From Nostoc carneum NIES-2107 (GTDB lineage: Bacteria; Cyanobacteriota; Cyanobacteriia; Cyanobacteriales; Nostocaceae), in the NCBI GenBank assembly GCA_002368155.1, contig AP018180.1, forward strand, positions 5,603,007 to 5,667,006: 64,000 bases of DNA, read 5' to 3'. The translations under genes and the position numbers were made by a program. The notes under the pieces are model-generated. The model worked only from the letters and a program-made list of their open reading frames with translations. It was not told the DNA's origin and did no database searches. Each line of letters begins with the position of its first letter. The first letter of the stretch is position 1. Shown in pieces: positions 46,164-55,100 of this stretch.

Positions 46164-46595
46164 ATGGATATTGCTTTAATTGTTAAGTTTCTCGCGCCTT
46201 GTCTGCCATTTCTGTTGAATGTGGGTAATAAAGCCATAGAAGGCGCATCGCAGAAAGTTGGTGAGGATGGGTGGAATAAAGCGAAAGCTATTTGGGCTAA
46301 GTTACTACCCAAGGTAGAGGCGAAGGAAGCAGCAAAGGAAGCTGCGGCTGATGTGGCGCAAAATCCAAATGATGAAGATTTACAAGCCAGCTTGCGAGTG
46401 CAACTAAAGAAGATTTTGGATACAGATACAGCACTGGCTGAGGAAATAGCTAAGATTTGGCAAGAAACAAAATCTGCTGATGCTTCTGTTAATCTTAATG
46501 CTCAATCTTACGATGACAGCATACAGATAAATACAGCAGGGAATGTTAATCAGCCAACTTATGACTTAAGCAGGAATATTAACAGCCCAAAGTAA
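46164..46595 (+). CDS. Small hydrophobic-N-terminus protein, partner of the NB-ARC/TPR protein (locus 2)
   Basis: A 143-residue protein from ATG 46164 (MDIALIVKFLAPCLPFLLNV). The hydrophobic N-terminus is followed by a charged helix (KVGEDGWNKAKAIWAKLLPK) and Ala/Glu-rich helices. The end is Asn/Gln-rich (SYDDSIQINTAGNVNQPTYD) and finishes NINSPK. Its organisation parallels the small gene at 9887-10327: hydrophobic helix, helical middle, polar beta-prone tail, then a STAND ATPase. A GTG start at 46143 is possible but less likely. Its stop is preceded by the slippery heptamer C_CCA_AAG, and the downstream frame is -1, so the tail may be extended into the ATPase by frameshifting. Confidence 0.75.
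   Translation: MDIALIVKFLAPCLPFLLNVGNKAIEGASQKVGEDGWNKAKAIWAKLLPKVEAKEAAKEAAADVAQNPNDEDLQASLRVQLKKILDTDTALAEEIAKIWQETKSADASVNLNAQSYDDSIQINTAGNVNQPTYDLSRNINSPK
46586..46595 (+). other. Candidate -1 frameshift site (C_CCA_AAG TAA)
   Basis: In the frame of the small gene the codons are AGC CCA AAG TAA. The heptamer fits X_XXY_YYZ. After a -1 slip the reading GTA ACT AAC TAT ATT continues without a stop through GTG 46637 into the NB-ARC protein. The predicted fused product has 993 residues. Confidence 0.5.
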
Positions 46596-46636
46596 CTAAC
46601 TATATTGCTGTTTATGGTACTGCACAGCAAGAAATA

Positions 46637-49144
46637 GTGGAGTTGCTAGAACGCAGTACCAAAGCAGAATCGCCTGGGGTTCTTAAAGCTGGGAACCCAC
46701 AGAAAAGTTTGGCTTATTGGCAAGGACGCAAAGCAGAAATTGCCCAAATACAGCAATGGTTAACTGATAACAATACCTTTTTAATTGGCATAGAAGGCAT
46801 CGGTGGCGCGGGTAAATCGATGCTGGCTGCAAAAATTTATGAAGAAATTGCAGGTTTCCCCAAGCGATTTTGGGGTGATGTGAGTAATGGGGCAAGTTTT
46901 AGCGATTTAGCCCGTCAAGTACTCAGTGAATTTGGCTTTCCGGTTCCAGAAGATGAAGCGCAGTTAGTAGAAGCGCTGGTGAGGTGTTTACGCAGTGGTG
47001 AATTTTTACTGATTATTGACAACCTGGAGAGTTTATTACAACCTAATAGACAATGGGGAAGTCTATTCTACGGCGATTTTTTCAATGCTTGGGTAGAATC
47101 TGGCGGTAATAGTAAGGTCATAGTTACCACTAGAGAAAGACCACAATTAAAAGGTTTTGAGTGGCTACCTTTGAAAGGTTTGCAAGTTAATGAAGGGGTA
47201 GCACTGTTAACAGCATTAGGCATTCGGGGAGATTTAACGGATTTTGTGGAATTAGTAGATGGGCATCCCCTGCTGTTGAAATTAGTAGGAGATTTATTAA
47301 CAGAAGAATACCCCCAAGACCCAGATTTAAGCAGATTAGCAGATTTAGGTTTAGGCAATTTGCGGCAGTTGTTGACAGATCCGCAAGTGATAGGTGTGCA
47401 TCGCCGAGAAAATGTGGGGATGGTGTTGGTATTGGATGCCAGTTTTGAAAGGTTGAGTGAATTACAAAAGGCGTTATTGCTGAATATTAGTGTTTATCGT
47501 GGTGCTATAGATAGTGCCGCAGCCGTGGCTATGTTGCCGGGAAGTTCAGCCGCAGAGATTGAGGGAGAATTAAAGAATATTGTTAAGCGTTCTTTGTTGG
47601 TAGAAAAGCTGAATGGTAAGCGGCGGTTTGAGTTTCAGCCTGTGGTGTTGGAGTATGTACGGTATAAGGCTGGTGAGCAAACTGAGACACATCAGCAAGC
47701 CATTGATTATTATTGCTCAATTGCTAAACAAAAACCTTGGACAACAAAAGATGATGTTAAAGAATACTTAGAAATCTTTCATCACTTTTATCAGTTGCAA
47801 GATTATAACTCTGCCTTTGATACGCTTAGGGTTTGCGATAATTTTTTAACCTTGCGGGGTTATTATGCAGACCAAGTAAAATTATATGGGCAGTTAGTAA
47901 GTAAATGGCAAGAAATTGGCAATCGCAAAAATTGGAATTATCGGGCTTCTCTAATTTTATTGGGCAATGCTTACAACTTCCTGGGACAATACCCACGGGC
48001 GATTGAGTTCTACCAGCAATCAATGGATATCGCTAGGGAGATTGGCGATCATAATACACAAGGCAAATGCTTAAAAGGTTTGGGTTATGCTTACGACTCC
48101 CTGGGACAGTATCAACGGGCGATAGAGTTGTTGCAGCAGTCTTTGGATATCTCTCGGGAGATTGGCGATCACAATGGCGAAGGTAATTCCTTAATCGGTT
48201 TGGGCAGTGCTTACTTCTCCCTGGGACAGTACCAACGGGCGATTGAGTTCTACCAGCAATCAATGGATATATCAAGAGAGATAGGCAATCGTAATGGCGA
48301 AGGTAATTCCTTAATCGGTTTGGGCAATGTTTACGGTTCCCTGGGACAGTACCAACGGGCGATTGAGTTCTTCCAGCAGTCATTGGATATCAAACGCGAG
48401 ATTGGCGATCGCAATGGCGAAGGTAATTCCTTGGGCAATTTGGGCAATGCTTACAACTCTCTGGGAGAGTACCAACAGGCGATTGAGTTCTACCAGCAGT
48501 CATTGGATATCAAACGCGAGATTGGCGATCGCAATGGCGAGGGTGATTCCTTGGGCAATTTGGGCATTGCTTACGGTTCCCTGGGAGAGTACCAACGGGC
48601 GATTGAGTTCTACCAGCAGTCATTGGATATCAAACGCGAGATTGGCGATCGCAATGGCGAAGGTAATTCCTTGGGCAATTTGGGCAATGCTTACGGTTCC
48701 CTGGGAGAGTACCAACAGGCGATTGAGTTCTTCCAGCAGTCATTGGATATCTCTCGGGAGATTGGCGATCGCAATGGCGAAGGTAAATCCTTAAACAATT
48801 TGAGCAGTGCTTACAACTCTCTGGGAGAGTACCAACGGGCGATTGAGTTCTTGCAGCAGTCTTTGGATATCAAACGGGAGATTGGGGATATTCGAGGCGA
48901 AGCAACAGGCTGGTTTAATTTAGGTTTGGCTTTAGAAAACGTCAACCGAGAATCAGACGCGCTGGGTGCTTATCGTAATGCGCGTGAACTATATCAAACA
49001 ATGGGACTTGATGCTGATGTGCAACGTTGCAATGATGCAATTGAGCGTCTTTCGCAACCAAAAGCGCCTGTAGTTTCTCGGCAGGGGTTTTGGGGTTGGT
49101 GGCGGCAGTTGTGGCGTTGGGTTCGTGGTTGGTTTCGGCGGTGA
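46637..49144 (+). CDS. NB-ARC-type STAND ATPase with nine TPR repeats (locus 2)
   Basis: Numbered from GTG 46637 (835 residues). The P-loop is GIEGIGGAGKS (51-61), Walker B FLLIIDN (about 123-129), the sensor stretch KVIVTTRERP and the GLPL-like GHPLLLKLVG; the winged helix ends RRFEFQPVVLEYV. Residues about 436-795 are nine 40-residue tetratricopeptide repeats (LGNAYGSLGEYQRAIEFYQQ, then SLDIKREIGDRNGEG), several almost identical in DNA. The C-terminal 20 residues are a Trp/Arg-rich tail (WGWWRQLWRWVRGWFRR). There is no ATG and no good ribosome binding site before the P-loop, and the frame is open in the -1 phase back to the slippery site at 46592. Confidence 0.9.
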   Translation: MELLERSTKAESPGVLKAGNPQKSLAYWQGRKAEIAQIQQWLTDNNTFLIGIEGIGGAGKSMLAAKIYEEIAGFPKRFWGDVSNGASFSDLARQVLSEFGFPVPEDEAQLVEALVRCLRSGEFLLIIDNLESLLQPNRQWGSLFYGDFFNAWVESGGNSKVIVTTRERPQLKGFEWLPLKGLQVNEGVALLTALGIRGDLTDFVELVDGHPLLLKLVGDLLTEEYPQDPDLSRLADLGLGNLRQLLTDPQVIGVHRRENVGMVLVLDASFERLSELQKALLLNISVYRGAIDSAAAVAMLPGSSAAEIEGELKNIVKRSLLVEKLNGKRRFEFQPVVLEYVRYKAGEQTETHQQAIDYYCSIAKQKPWTTKDDVKEYLEIFHHFYQLQDYNSAFDTLRVCDNFLTLRGYYADQVKLYGQLVSKWQEIGNRKNWNYRASLILLGNAYNFLGQYPRAIEFYQQSMDIAREIGDHNTQGKCLKGLGYAYDSLGQYQRAIELLQQSLDISREIGDHNGEGNSLIGLGSAYFSLGQYQRAIEFYQQSMDISREIGNRNGEGNSLIGLGNVYGSLGQYQRAIEFFQQSLDIKREIGDRNGEGNSLGNLGNAYNSLGEYQQAIEFYQQSLDIKREIGDRNGEGDSLGNLGIAYGSLGEYQRAIEFYQQSLDIKREIGDRNGEGNSLGNLGNAYGSLGEYQQAIEFFQQSLDISREIGDRNGEGKSLNNLSSAYNSLGEYQRAIEFLQQSLDIKREIGDIRGEATGWFNLGLALENVNRESDALGAYRNARELYQTMGLDADVQRCNDAIERLSQPKAPVVSRQGFWGWWRQLWRWVRGWFRR

Positions 49145-49189
49145 AAAAGATATACGCTATAATCACTCACAAGATTTCATAGAATTACT

Positions 49190-49501
49190 ATGACAACTCC
49201 ATTGCTGCCAACGCTTCATAATTTACCTGCTACCTTACTTTTAGAAGGTGCAATCAGCATTGAGTTGCAAGAGGGAATACCTATATTTAGAGCATCTAAT
49301 ATTATCCAAAATCGCATTGCAGCTTTACTAGCCAAACAGCAAAATTCTTCACTCAATTCACAAGAAGAACAAGAATTAGATGGCTACGAAGAAATTGATG
49401 ATTATTTGAGTTTTCTCAATCGTGTAGCTAGAAATCTTGTGCAAAATCCAAATAATCAAACTGTGTTGATTCCCATTTCATGTGAAGTTGCATATATCTA
49501 G
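49190..49501 (+). CDS. Small conserved hypothetical protein
   Basis: A 103-residue soluble protein. The central part (LLEGAISIELQEGIPIFRAS, then NRIAALLAKQQNSSLNSQEE and LDGYEEIDDYLSFLNRVARN) resembles short cyanobacterial proteins that end soon after the last helix. The extra tail here (LVQNPNNQTVLIPISCEVAY) runs to a stop that lies at the edge of a GATCCCCC repeat, so the C-terminus was probably altered by the repeat. It starts 45 nt after the NB-ARC gene. The function is unknown. Confidence 0.6.
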   Translation: MTTPLLPTLHNLPATLLLEGAISIELQEGIPIFRASNIIQNRIAALLAKQQNSSLNSQEEQELDGYEEIDDYLSFLNRVARNLVQNPNNQTVLIPISCEVAYI

Positions 49502-49688
49502 ATCCCCCTAAATCCCCCTTAAAAAGGGGGAATTTGATTCTTTCTTTTCTCCTATTTTTTCAGGGTAGGGTGTACACACATCTTTATGATAAGTGCAAAA
49601 TGTGGTTTGATCCCCCTAAATCACCCTTAAAAAGGGGGACTTTGATTCTTTCTTTTCCCCCCTTAAAAAAGGGGGGCTAGGGGGGATC
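49501..49688. repeat. GATCCCCC inverted-repeat elements (two copies, nested)
   Basis: GATCCCCCTAAATCCCCCTT at 49501 and again near 49609, with the inverted end AGGGGGGCTAGGGGGGATC near 49688. The same family occurs at 41731 and 50162. Confidence 0.8.
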
Positions 49689-49735
49689 AAAACGTTGTCG
49701 AGCTAAGTTATAAGACTTGTATATACACGATAGCC

Positions 49736-50116
49736 TTACAAAGGGGTGATTAAATCTTGTATCTGCTCACACACGCTATCAAACTGATTTAAAACTTGAC
49801 TATTTGTAAACCTAATAATCTTTAAACCATAGCCTTCTAAAACTCTTGTTCTCTCTATGTCATAATCTTGAGCTTCATCTGTAAAATGGCTATCACCATC
49901 AATTTCAATCACGAGTTGTAAAGTAGGACAATAGAAATCAACTATAAAATTATTAATTGGTCGTTGCCTTAAAACCCGAAATTTAAAATTTTTAAAATAC
50001 TCATACCACAGCTTTCTTTCTGCTGTAGTCATATTTTTGCGAAGTTCTTTTGCTCTATCTATCAGCTTTGGATTATACGGTAAATGGAAATCGCTACTTT
50101 TAAGATTCTTGGTCAT
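49736..50116 (-). CDS. DUF559 family endonuclease-like protein
   Basis: A 126-residue protein from ATG 50116 (MTKNLKSSDFHLPYNPKLID). The longer frame to 50215 translates repeat DNA and is not supported. DUF559 proteins share a Vsr/PD-(D/E)XK-like fold: AKELRKNMTTAERKLWYEY, FRVLRQRPINNFIVDFYCPT with the catalytic-type Asp, LVIEIDGDSHF with Glu, and the final YGLKIIRFTNSQVLNQF. The role of such stand-alone proteins is unknown. It is flanked on both sides by GATCCCCC repeats. Confidence 0.9.
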   Translation of the reverse strand: MTKNLKSSDFHLPYNPKLIDRAKELRKNMTTAERKLWYEYFKNFKFRVLRQRPINNFIVDFYCPTLQLVIEIDGDSHFTDEAQDYDIERTRVLEGYGLKIIRFTNSQVLNQFDSVCEQIQDLITPL

Positions 50117-50161
50117 AATCGATAGCTTTGTATAGCAATTTTTTATGAGGCTGCATAAAAT

Positions 50162-50465
50162 GCGATCCCCCCTAGCCCCCCTTAAAAAAGGGGGGGACAA
50201 GAAAACATCTATCAAACTCCCCCTTATTAAGCTGAAAAAAGCATCTCAAAGTCCCCCTTTTTAAGGGGGATTTAGGGGGATCTACAAGCCTGAAATACAA
50301 CACCAAAAGGTTTTCATAAATCCTCTCATGAAAAACCACAAAACAGCTTCAAAGTCCCCCTTTTTAAGGGTGATTTAGGGGGATCTACAAACCTGAAATA
50401 CAACACCAAAAGGTTTTCATAAATCCTCTAATAAAAAACCACAAAACAGCTATCAAAGTCCCCTT
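50162..50465. repeat. GATCCCCC elements and a tandem duplication of about 103 bp
   Basis: An element at 50162-50195 is followed by two direct copies of a 103-104 bp unit (50248-50350 and 50351-50454), each beginning AAAGTCCCCCTTTTTAAGGG and containing CACCAAAAGGTTTTCATAAA. A third copy starts at 50455 and breaks off. Confidence 0.85.
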
Positions 50466-50556
50466 ACATAAATTATTCGTAAGGGTAAAATAATTTTTTA
50501 CCCCTACCAATTTATAGCTTTTCACCTATTTATATCGAGGCTTACGTAATTACGAA

Positions 50557-50919
50557 TTACGCAGTAGGCACAGCTGCATTTTGACGCACAACACGTTTAC
50601 GATCGCTTTTCCTCGTACCCCCAGCCATCTGATATTCATGGCTATCGCTGCCAAATTTATAGGCAATACCACGCAAAATGTTCTCAGAATAATCGGCTAA
50701 ATCTTTTTCATTCTCTACAATTTGAGTTAATAAATTATCTATAGTAGAGAGCGCACGATTATATGTTTTTAAAGATTCGCGCAGTTTTTAGATTTTTTCA
50801 GTATAATCTTGGACTGTTAATCCTTCTCCTACATCTAGGCTGGAATTAATAGATTCAATACTAGCTAAACGTTGTTCAGCGTGGCTAAGAATACGTGAAG
50901 TGCGTTTTCTTCTCACCAT
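50557..50919 (-). pseudogene. Small conserved gene with one in-frame TAA
   Basis: From ATG 50919 the frame reads MVRRKRTSRILSHAEQRLAS to codon 43, meets TAA (50788-50790), and continues in the same frame KLRESLKTYNRALSTIDNLL to a normal stop at 50557, 120 residues in all. One base change of a Glu or Gln codon explains the stop. The basic N-terminus and C-terminus (RKSDRKRVVRQN) and the long central helix (coiled coil likely) are well preserved. I do not recognise the family. Gene loss is recent, or the stop is bypassed. Confidence 0.75.
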
Positions 50920-51132
50920 AGTTTGCACCCTATTACAAAATTTTTCATAAATCTATAGTGGACAATTCTTGAAAAATTTGTCCTACGTAAAATTGTTGAT
51001 TTTTCGTTAAAAATTCAAAATTTCACTAATTTATCTGAATTCCTAATTACAAAAGTATCCAATCAGGTAATTTCTACTATTTAAATTTGTTGGTAAATTT
51101 CAGAGTAAAAATCTGTTGACCCTCATGTTAAA
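50920..51132. other. Intergenic region, no supported gene
   Basis: AT-rich spacer ahead of the 42-nt repeat array. Nothing recognised. Confidence 0.4.
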
Positions 51133-51390
51133 GCTGAAGCTTCTACAACTTGCGCGTAACACGGAAACGTTCAAGCTGAAGCTTCTACAACTTGCGCGTA
51201 ACACGGAAACGTTCAAGCTGAAGCTTCTACAACTTGCGCGTAACACGGAAATGTTAAAGCTGAAGCTTCTACAGCTTGCGCGTAACACGGAAACGTTCAA
51301 GCTGAAGCTTCTACAGCTTGCGCGTAACACGGAAATGTTAAAGCTGAAGCTTCTACAGGGAAAGCGGAAGTTGCTACAGCTTGAGCCTAA
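51133..51390. repeat. 42-nt tandem repeat array
   Basis: Units starting GCTGAAGCTTCTACAACTTG at 51133, 51175, 51217, 51259, 51301 and (partial) 51343, with a degenerate end near 51364-51390. The unit contains the palindrome GAAGCTTC. It is open in two frames (LKLLQLARNTETFK on plus, VLRASCRSFSFNIS on minus), so reading alone does not prove coding. Confidence 0.9.
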
Positions 51391-51402
51391 CCTATTTATG
51401 AA

Positions 51403-51547
51403 GTAGGGTGTGTTATGGCTATGAAAGGATGTGGAACTTAGCGACAATGAAATTTAGCCGTAACGCACCGCCGCATAGATGGTGCGCTAGTCGCTAGATA
51501 GTTCTTTCGTGACCAATCATATCGGAAATCAGCGCCTAACACACCCT
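51403..51547. mobile_element. MITE-like element, GTAGGGTGTGTTA family (copy 1)
   Basis: Ends GTAGGGTGTGTTA and CTAACACACCCTT, 145 bp apart. The interior shares CCGTAACGCACCGCCGC and TAGCGCC/GGCGCTA wording with an inverted relative at 62192-62339. Confidence 0.75.
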
Positions 51548-52153
51548 TGTATATTGAAAGAAGTAGTAGAAACTTGGTGATAAATTATACTGATTAAATA
51601 AATAAAAATACTACTTTAAAGAATCGCCGAGTCCAACTAGCAGCTAAGGATAAAATGCAAAATCCCTCCTCTGCTAACATTACAATCTATCGCAGAGATG
51701 ATTTTCGCATTCGCATTTTAAGGCAGGCTAATTAAAGCAGTAATTTATAGCTCTTTCTACCTAAGTACAACACAGCCTCAGAAGCACAATATGTTGTAAG
51801 ACTACTCGGTTAAGCGTTTTGAACCCAAAATTGGCTTTGGGGCAAAGGTTAAAGGTTAAAGGTTTTTTCTTTCCCTTTCCCCCTTCCCCTTTTTACCCTT
51901 AACCAGCAAGTATTGCAATATATTGTGTTTCGACAATCACCTGTGTTCACGACGTGGGAAAATACTTAAAAGTAATGGCATTTCTAAATTTGAGTAGGAA
52001 TTGAGATGATTTACTCAAGCCAAAGGTAAATTATTTGCGCCTTAGCGAGAAAAAAGTCACCTGCTTACTCAGCAATGCCAAGTAGCTAATACTGAAAAAA
52101 CCGTAGGATGGTTGATTTATTTACCAAGCCTACAAAGGATCAGAGGATGAGAG
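51548..52153. other. Intergenic region upstream of tamB with palindromic element (copy B)
   Basis: No supported gene. It includes the second copy of the AATACT/CGGTTAA element at 51798-51914. The last 240 bp should hold the tamB promoter. Confidence 0.5.
51798..51914. mobile_element. MITE-like palindromic element, AATACT...CGGTTAA family (copy B)
   Basis: The left end AAGACTACTCGGTTAAGCG and right end TTAACCAGCAAGTATT are imperfect inverted repeats. The interior TTTTGAACCCAAAATTGGC matches copy A (12362-12485) almost base for base. Confidence 0.75.
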
Positions 52154-55100
52154 ATGACACGCTCTCCTAATTCTAATCGGCGTTTGTGGTTGCTGTTACT
52201 AAGTCGTGGCAGCATAGCTTTGGGAGTAGTTTTACTCGCAGGGATTATTGGGGGTATTTGGTGGGCTAATAACTTTATTCATCAAAAATTAGTACCATTA
52301 ATTGAAAGCAATCTTTTAGAATTGCTGGGAAGACCTGTAAATTTAGGTGCAGTTCAAAGCTTTTCACCAAATAGCCTGCGTTTTGGTAACACATCAATTC
52401 CTGCAACTACAACAGATCCCGATAGACTGGTAGCACAAGCGGTAGATGTGGGTTTTGACCCTTGGCTATTAGTTTTTAACCGGACTCTAAAACTCAATGT
52501 GACTTTAATTCAGCCTGCTGTTTATATTGAACAGGATCAGCAAGGGCGTTGGGTTTCTACGAAAATTAATACCGCCACTCAAGAAAAGAAGGGTTTTATT
52601 ACCACTGAATTAGAGACACTTCGCTTGCAAAATGGCGGTTTGGTCTTGTCTCCCTATACCCCAGCCAATAAACCGAGGGTAAACGTTGGGTTCAATCAAC
52701 TTAATGGTGTAGCACGGTTATTAGACCAAAATCAACGGATTAATTTTGATGCTACTACTCAACCTGTGAATGGTGGTAGTTTGCAAATTTCGGGAGAAAC
52801 GCTGATAAAGACTACCGAAACGACGCTGCAAATCAATACTAGCAATTTGGCAGCAGCGACGCTGACGCAATTAGTCCAGTCACCTGTGACTTTACCATCG
52901 GGGACTGTGGATGGTAATTTAACAGTTAAATTTCAACCGAAACAACCAAAAACAACGGTTTTTGGCATAGTTAACGTTAATCAAGTTACGGCGCAAGTTA
53001 ATAATTTTCCGAATAAATTAACTAACATCAACGGGAAATTACAATTCCAGGGTACGCAGGTGGCGCTGGAAAATATATCTACCAGTTTGGGTAATATCCC
53101 GGCGCAAATTAATGGCTCAGTCAATACGCAAACTGGTTATAATGTCACCGCGAATATCCAAGCTGTTAGCGCGCAAAACCTCTTACAAACCTTTAACATT
53201 AAACTCCCCGTCACCACGGCTGGAGATTTCACCGCCAATTTTAAGTTACAAGGTGCAATTCCCAAGCCTGTAGTTACAGGTGCGGTGAGTACAATTAAAC
53301 CTGCGGTGATTGACCGTGTGAATTTTGAGAAAATTAGCACGCAATTTCGCGGAACACCCCAGGAAATTGTAATTTCCCAGATTCAAGCTACCCCAACGGT
53401 AGGGGGAGAAATTACAGGTAGCGGTCGAGTTGGGTTAGGTAAGCAGGGTGAAGTTGCAATCAATTTACAGGCACAAAGGTTACCGGGAGATGCATTAGCT
53501 CAGACTTATAATGCTAGTACTGCCAATATTCGCATTGGTACAATCTCAGCCAATACCAGAGTTTCGGGAACTCTGGCGAATTTGCGAACCCTGGTGCAAG
53601 TCCAAGCACCAATTGCGACTTATCCGGGGAAAGTTGAATTAGCAATTAACAAAGGACTGATTCAGTTTCAGAATACAGTTTTTCAGGTAGCGGGGGGGAC
53701 AGTTGCAGCGCGAGGACAACTGGTAGGCGATCGCTGGCAAGCTTTTGTTGATGCCAATCAAGTTCCTCTGCAAAGTTTAGCTCAAGCTACTAGCAATCCA
53801 AATAATGCCAATGCGGCTTTACCAAAGCAGTTTCAAGGTAATTTAAATGGGGAATTTAATTTATCTGGAACCACAAAATCTTTCCAATTAGCGAATATTC
53901 AAGCCTCTGGACAAGCAAATTTAAATGTGGCTGGCGGGAGAGTTAATCTCAATAATATTCGCCTGAATAATGGTCTGTGGCAAGCTGTAGCTAATGCTTC
54001 GGGGATTCAAATCAATCAATTTGCCCCCAATGTTCAAGGACAAATTGCTAATAGTAATATACAGGTTTCTGGTAATACGAATTCTTTTGCTTTAGCTAAT
54101 ATTCAAGCTGCGGGACAGGCACGATTGAGTTTAGCTAGGGGAAGCGTTAATGTCAGAAATATCAATTTGAGTAATGGCAACTGGCAAGCTATAGCCACTA
54201 TTTCCCAAATTCAATTAAATAATTTATCACAAAATTTGCGCGGGCGGTTAAATGGTGATGTGCAAGTAGCGGGAACGACTGCTTCCTTCCAACCGCAAAA
54301 CATTGTAGCGGCGGGTAATGTGAGGTTTTCCCAAGGTTTAGCGGCACTCACACAACCACTAACTGCCCAATTTCAATGGAATGGGCAACGTTTACAAATT
54401 GCCCAAGCGACTGCACCCGGTTTGCGGGCATCTGGTGATATTGCTGTGGCATTGCAACCCACTCCCCAAATTACTGGCTTAAATCTGAATGTCCAGGCAG
54501 ATAATTACAATCTGCAAAGTCTGCCGATTCAGCTTCCGGGTAACATTGCTTTGGCGGGGAGAGTAGATTTTAACGGACAGGTTGCTGGTACACCAACTAC
54601 CCCAATTGCTAACGGCAATATTCGCTTAGAAAATTTTGCCATTAATGGTTTAGCATTTGACCCTGTCTTAACTGGAAATGTTAGTTATCAAGGCGGACAG
54701 GGAACCCAATTTCAAGTTACTGGTAGACAAGACCAAATTGCCTTTTCTTTAGGTGCAAATAATCGCCCCACTGCATTTAATATTAGACGTGACGGGACGA
54801 TTGCCACTGGCAACACTGTGGGAGATAATTTAGCAGTTAATGTCCAAGATTTCCCCATATCTTTAGCTAAAGGCTTCCTGCCTGCGAATGCAAACTTAGG
54901 CAGCATCAACGGGCAACTATCAGGAAATTTAACAGTTAATTTAACAGATTATAGTTTAGTCGGTAATGTCGCCGTAGCTCAACCGCGAATTGGCAGAATC
55001 CAAGCTGATGAATTTCGCGGCAATATTAGTTATGGTAATGGCAACTTTAATTTAACTAATGGTGAACTCATTCAAGGACAAAATCGCTATTTACTCAGTG

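Noticed and set aside
48327-48794. 155-residue plus frame inside the TPR array
   Set aside because: It is an alternative-frame reading of the 120-nt TPR units.
51100-51447. Frames of 96 and 115 residues over the 42-nt array
   Set aside because: Both strands are open because of the unit length; no start signals or flanking domains support translation.
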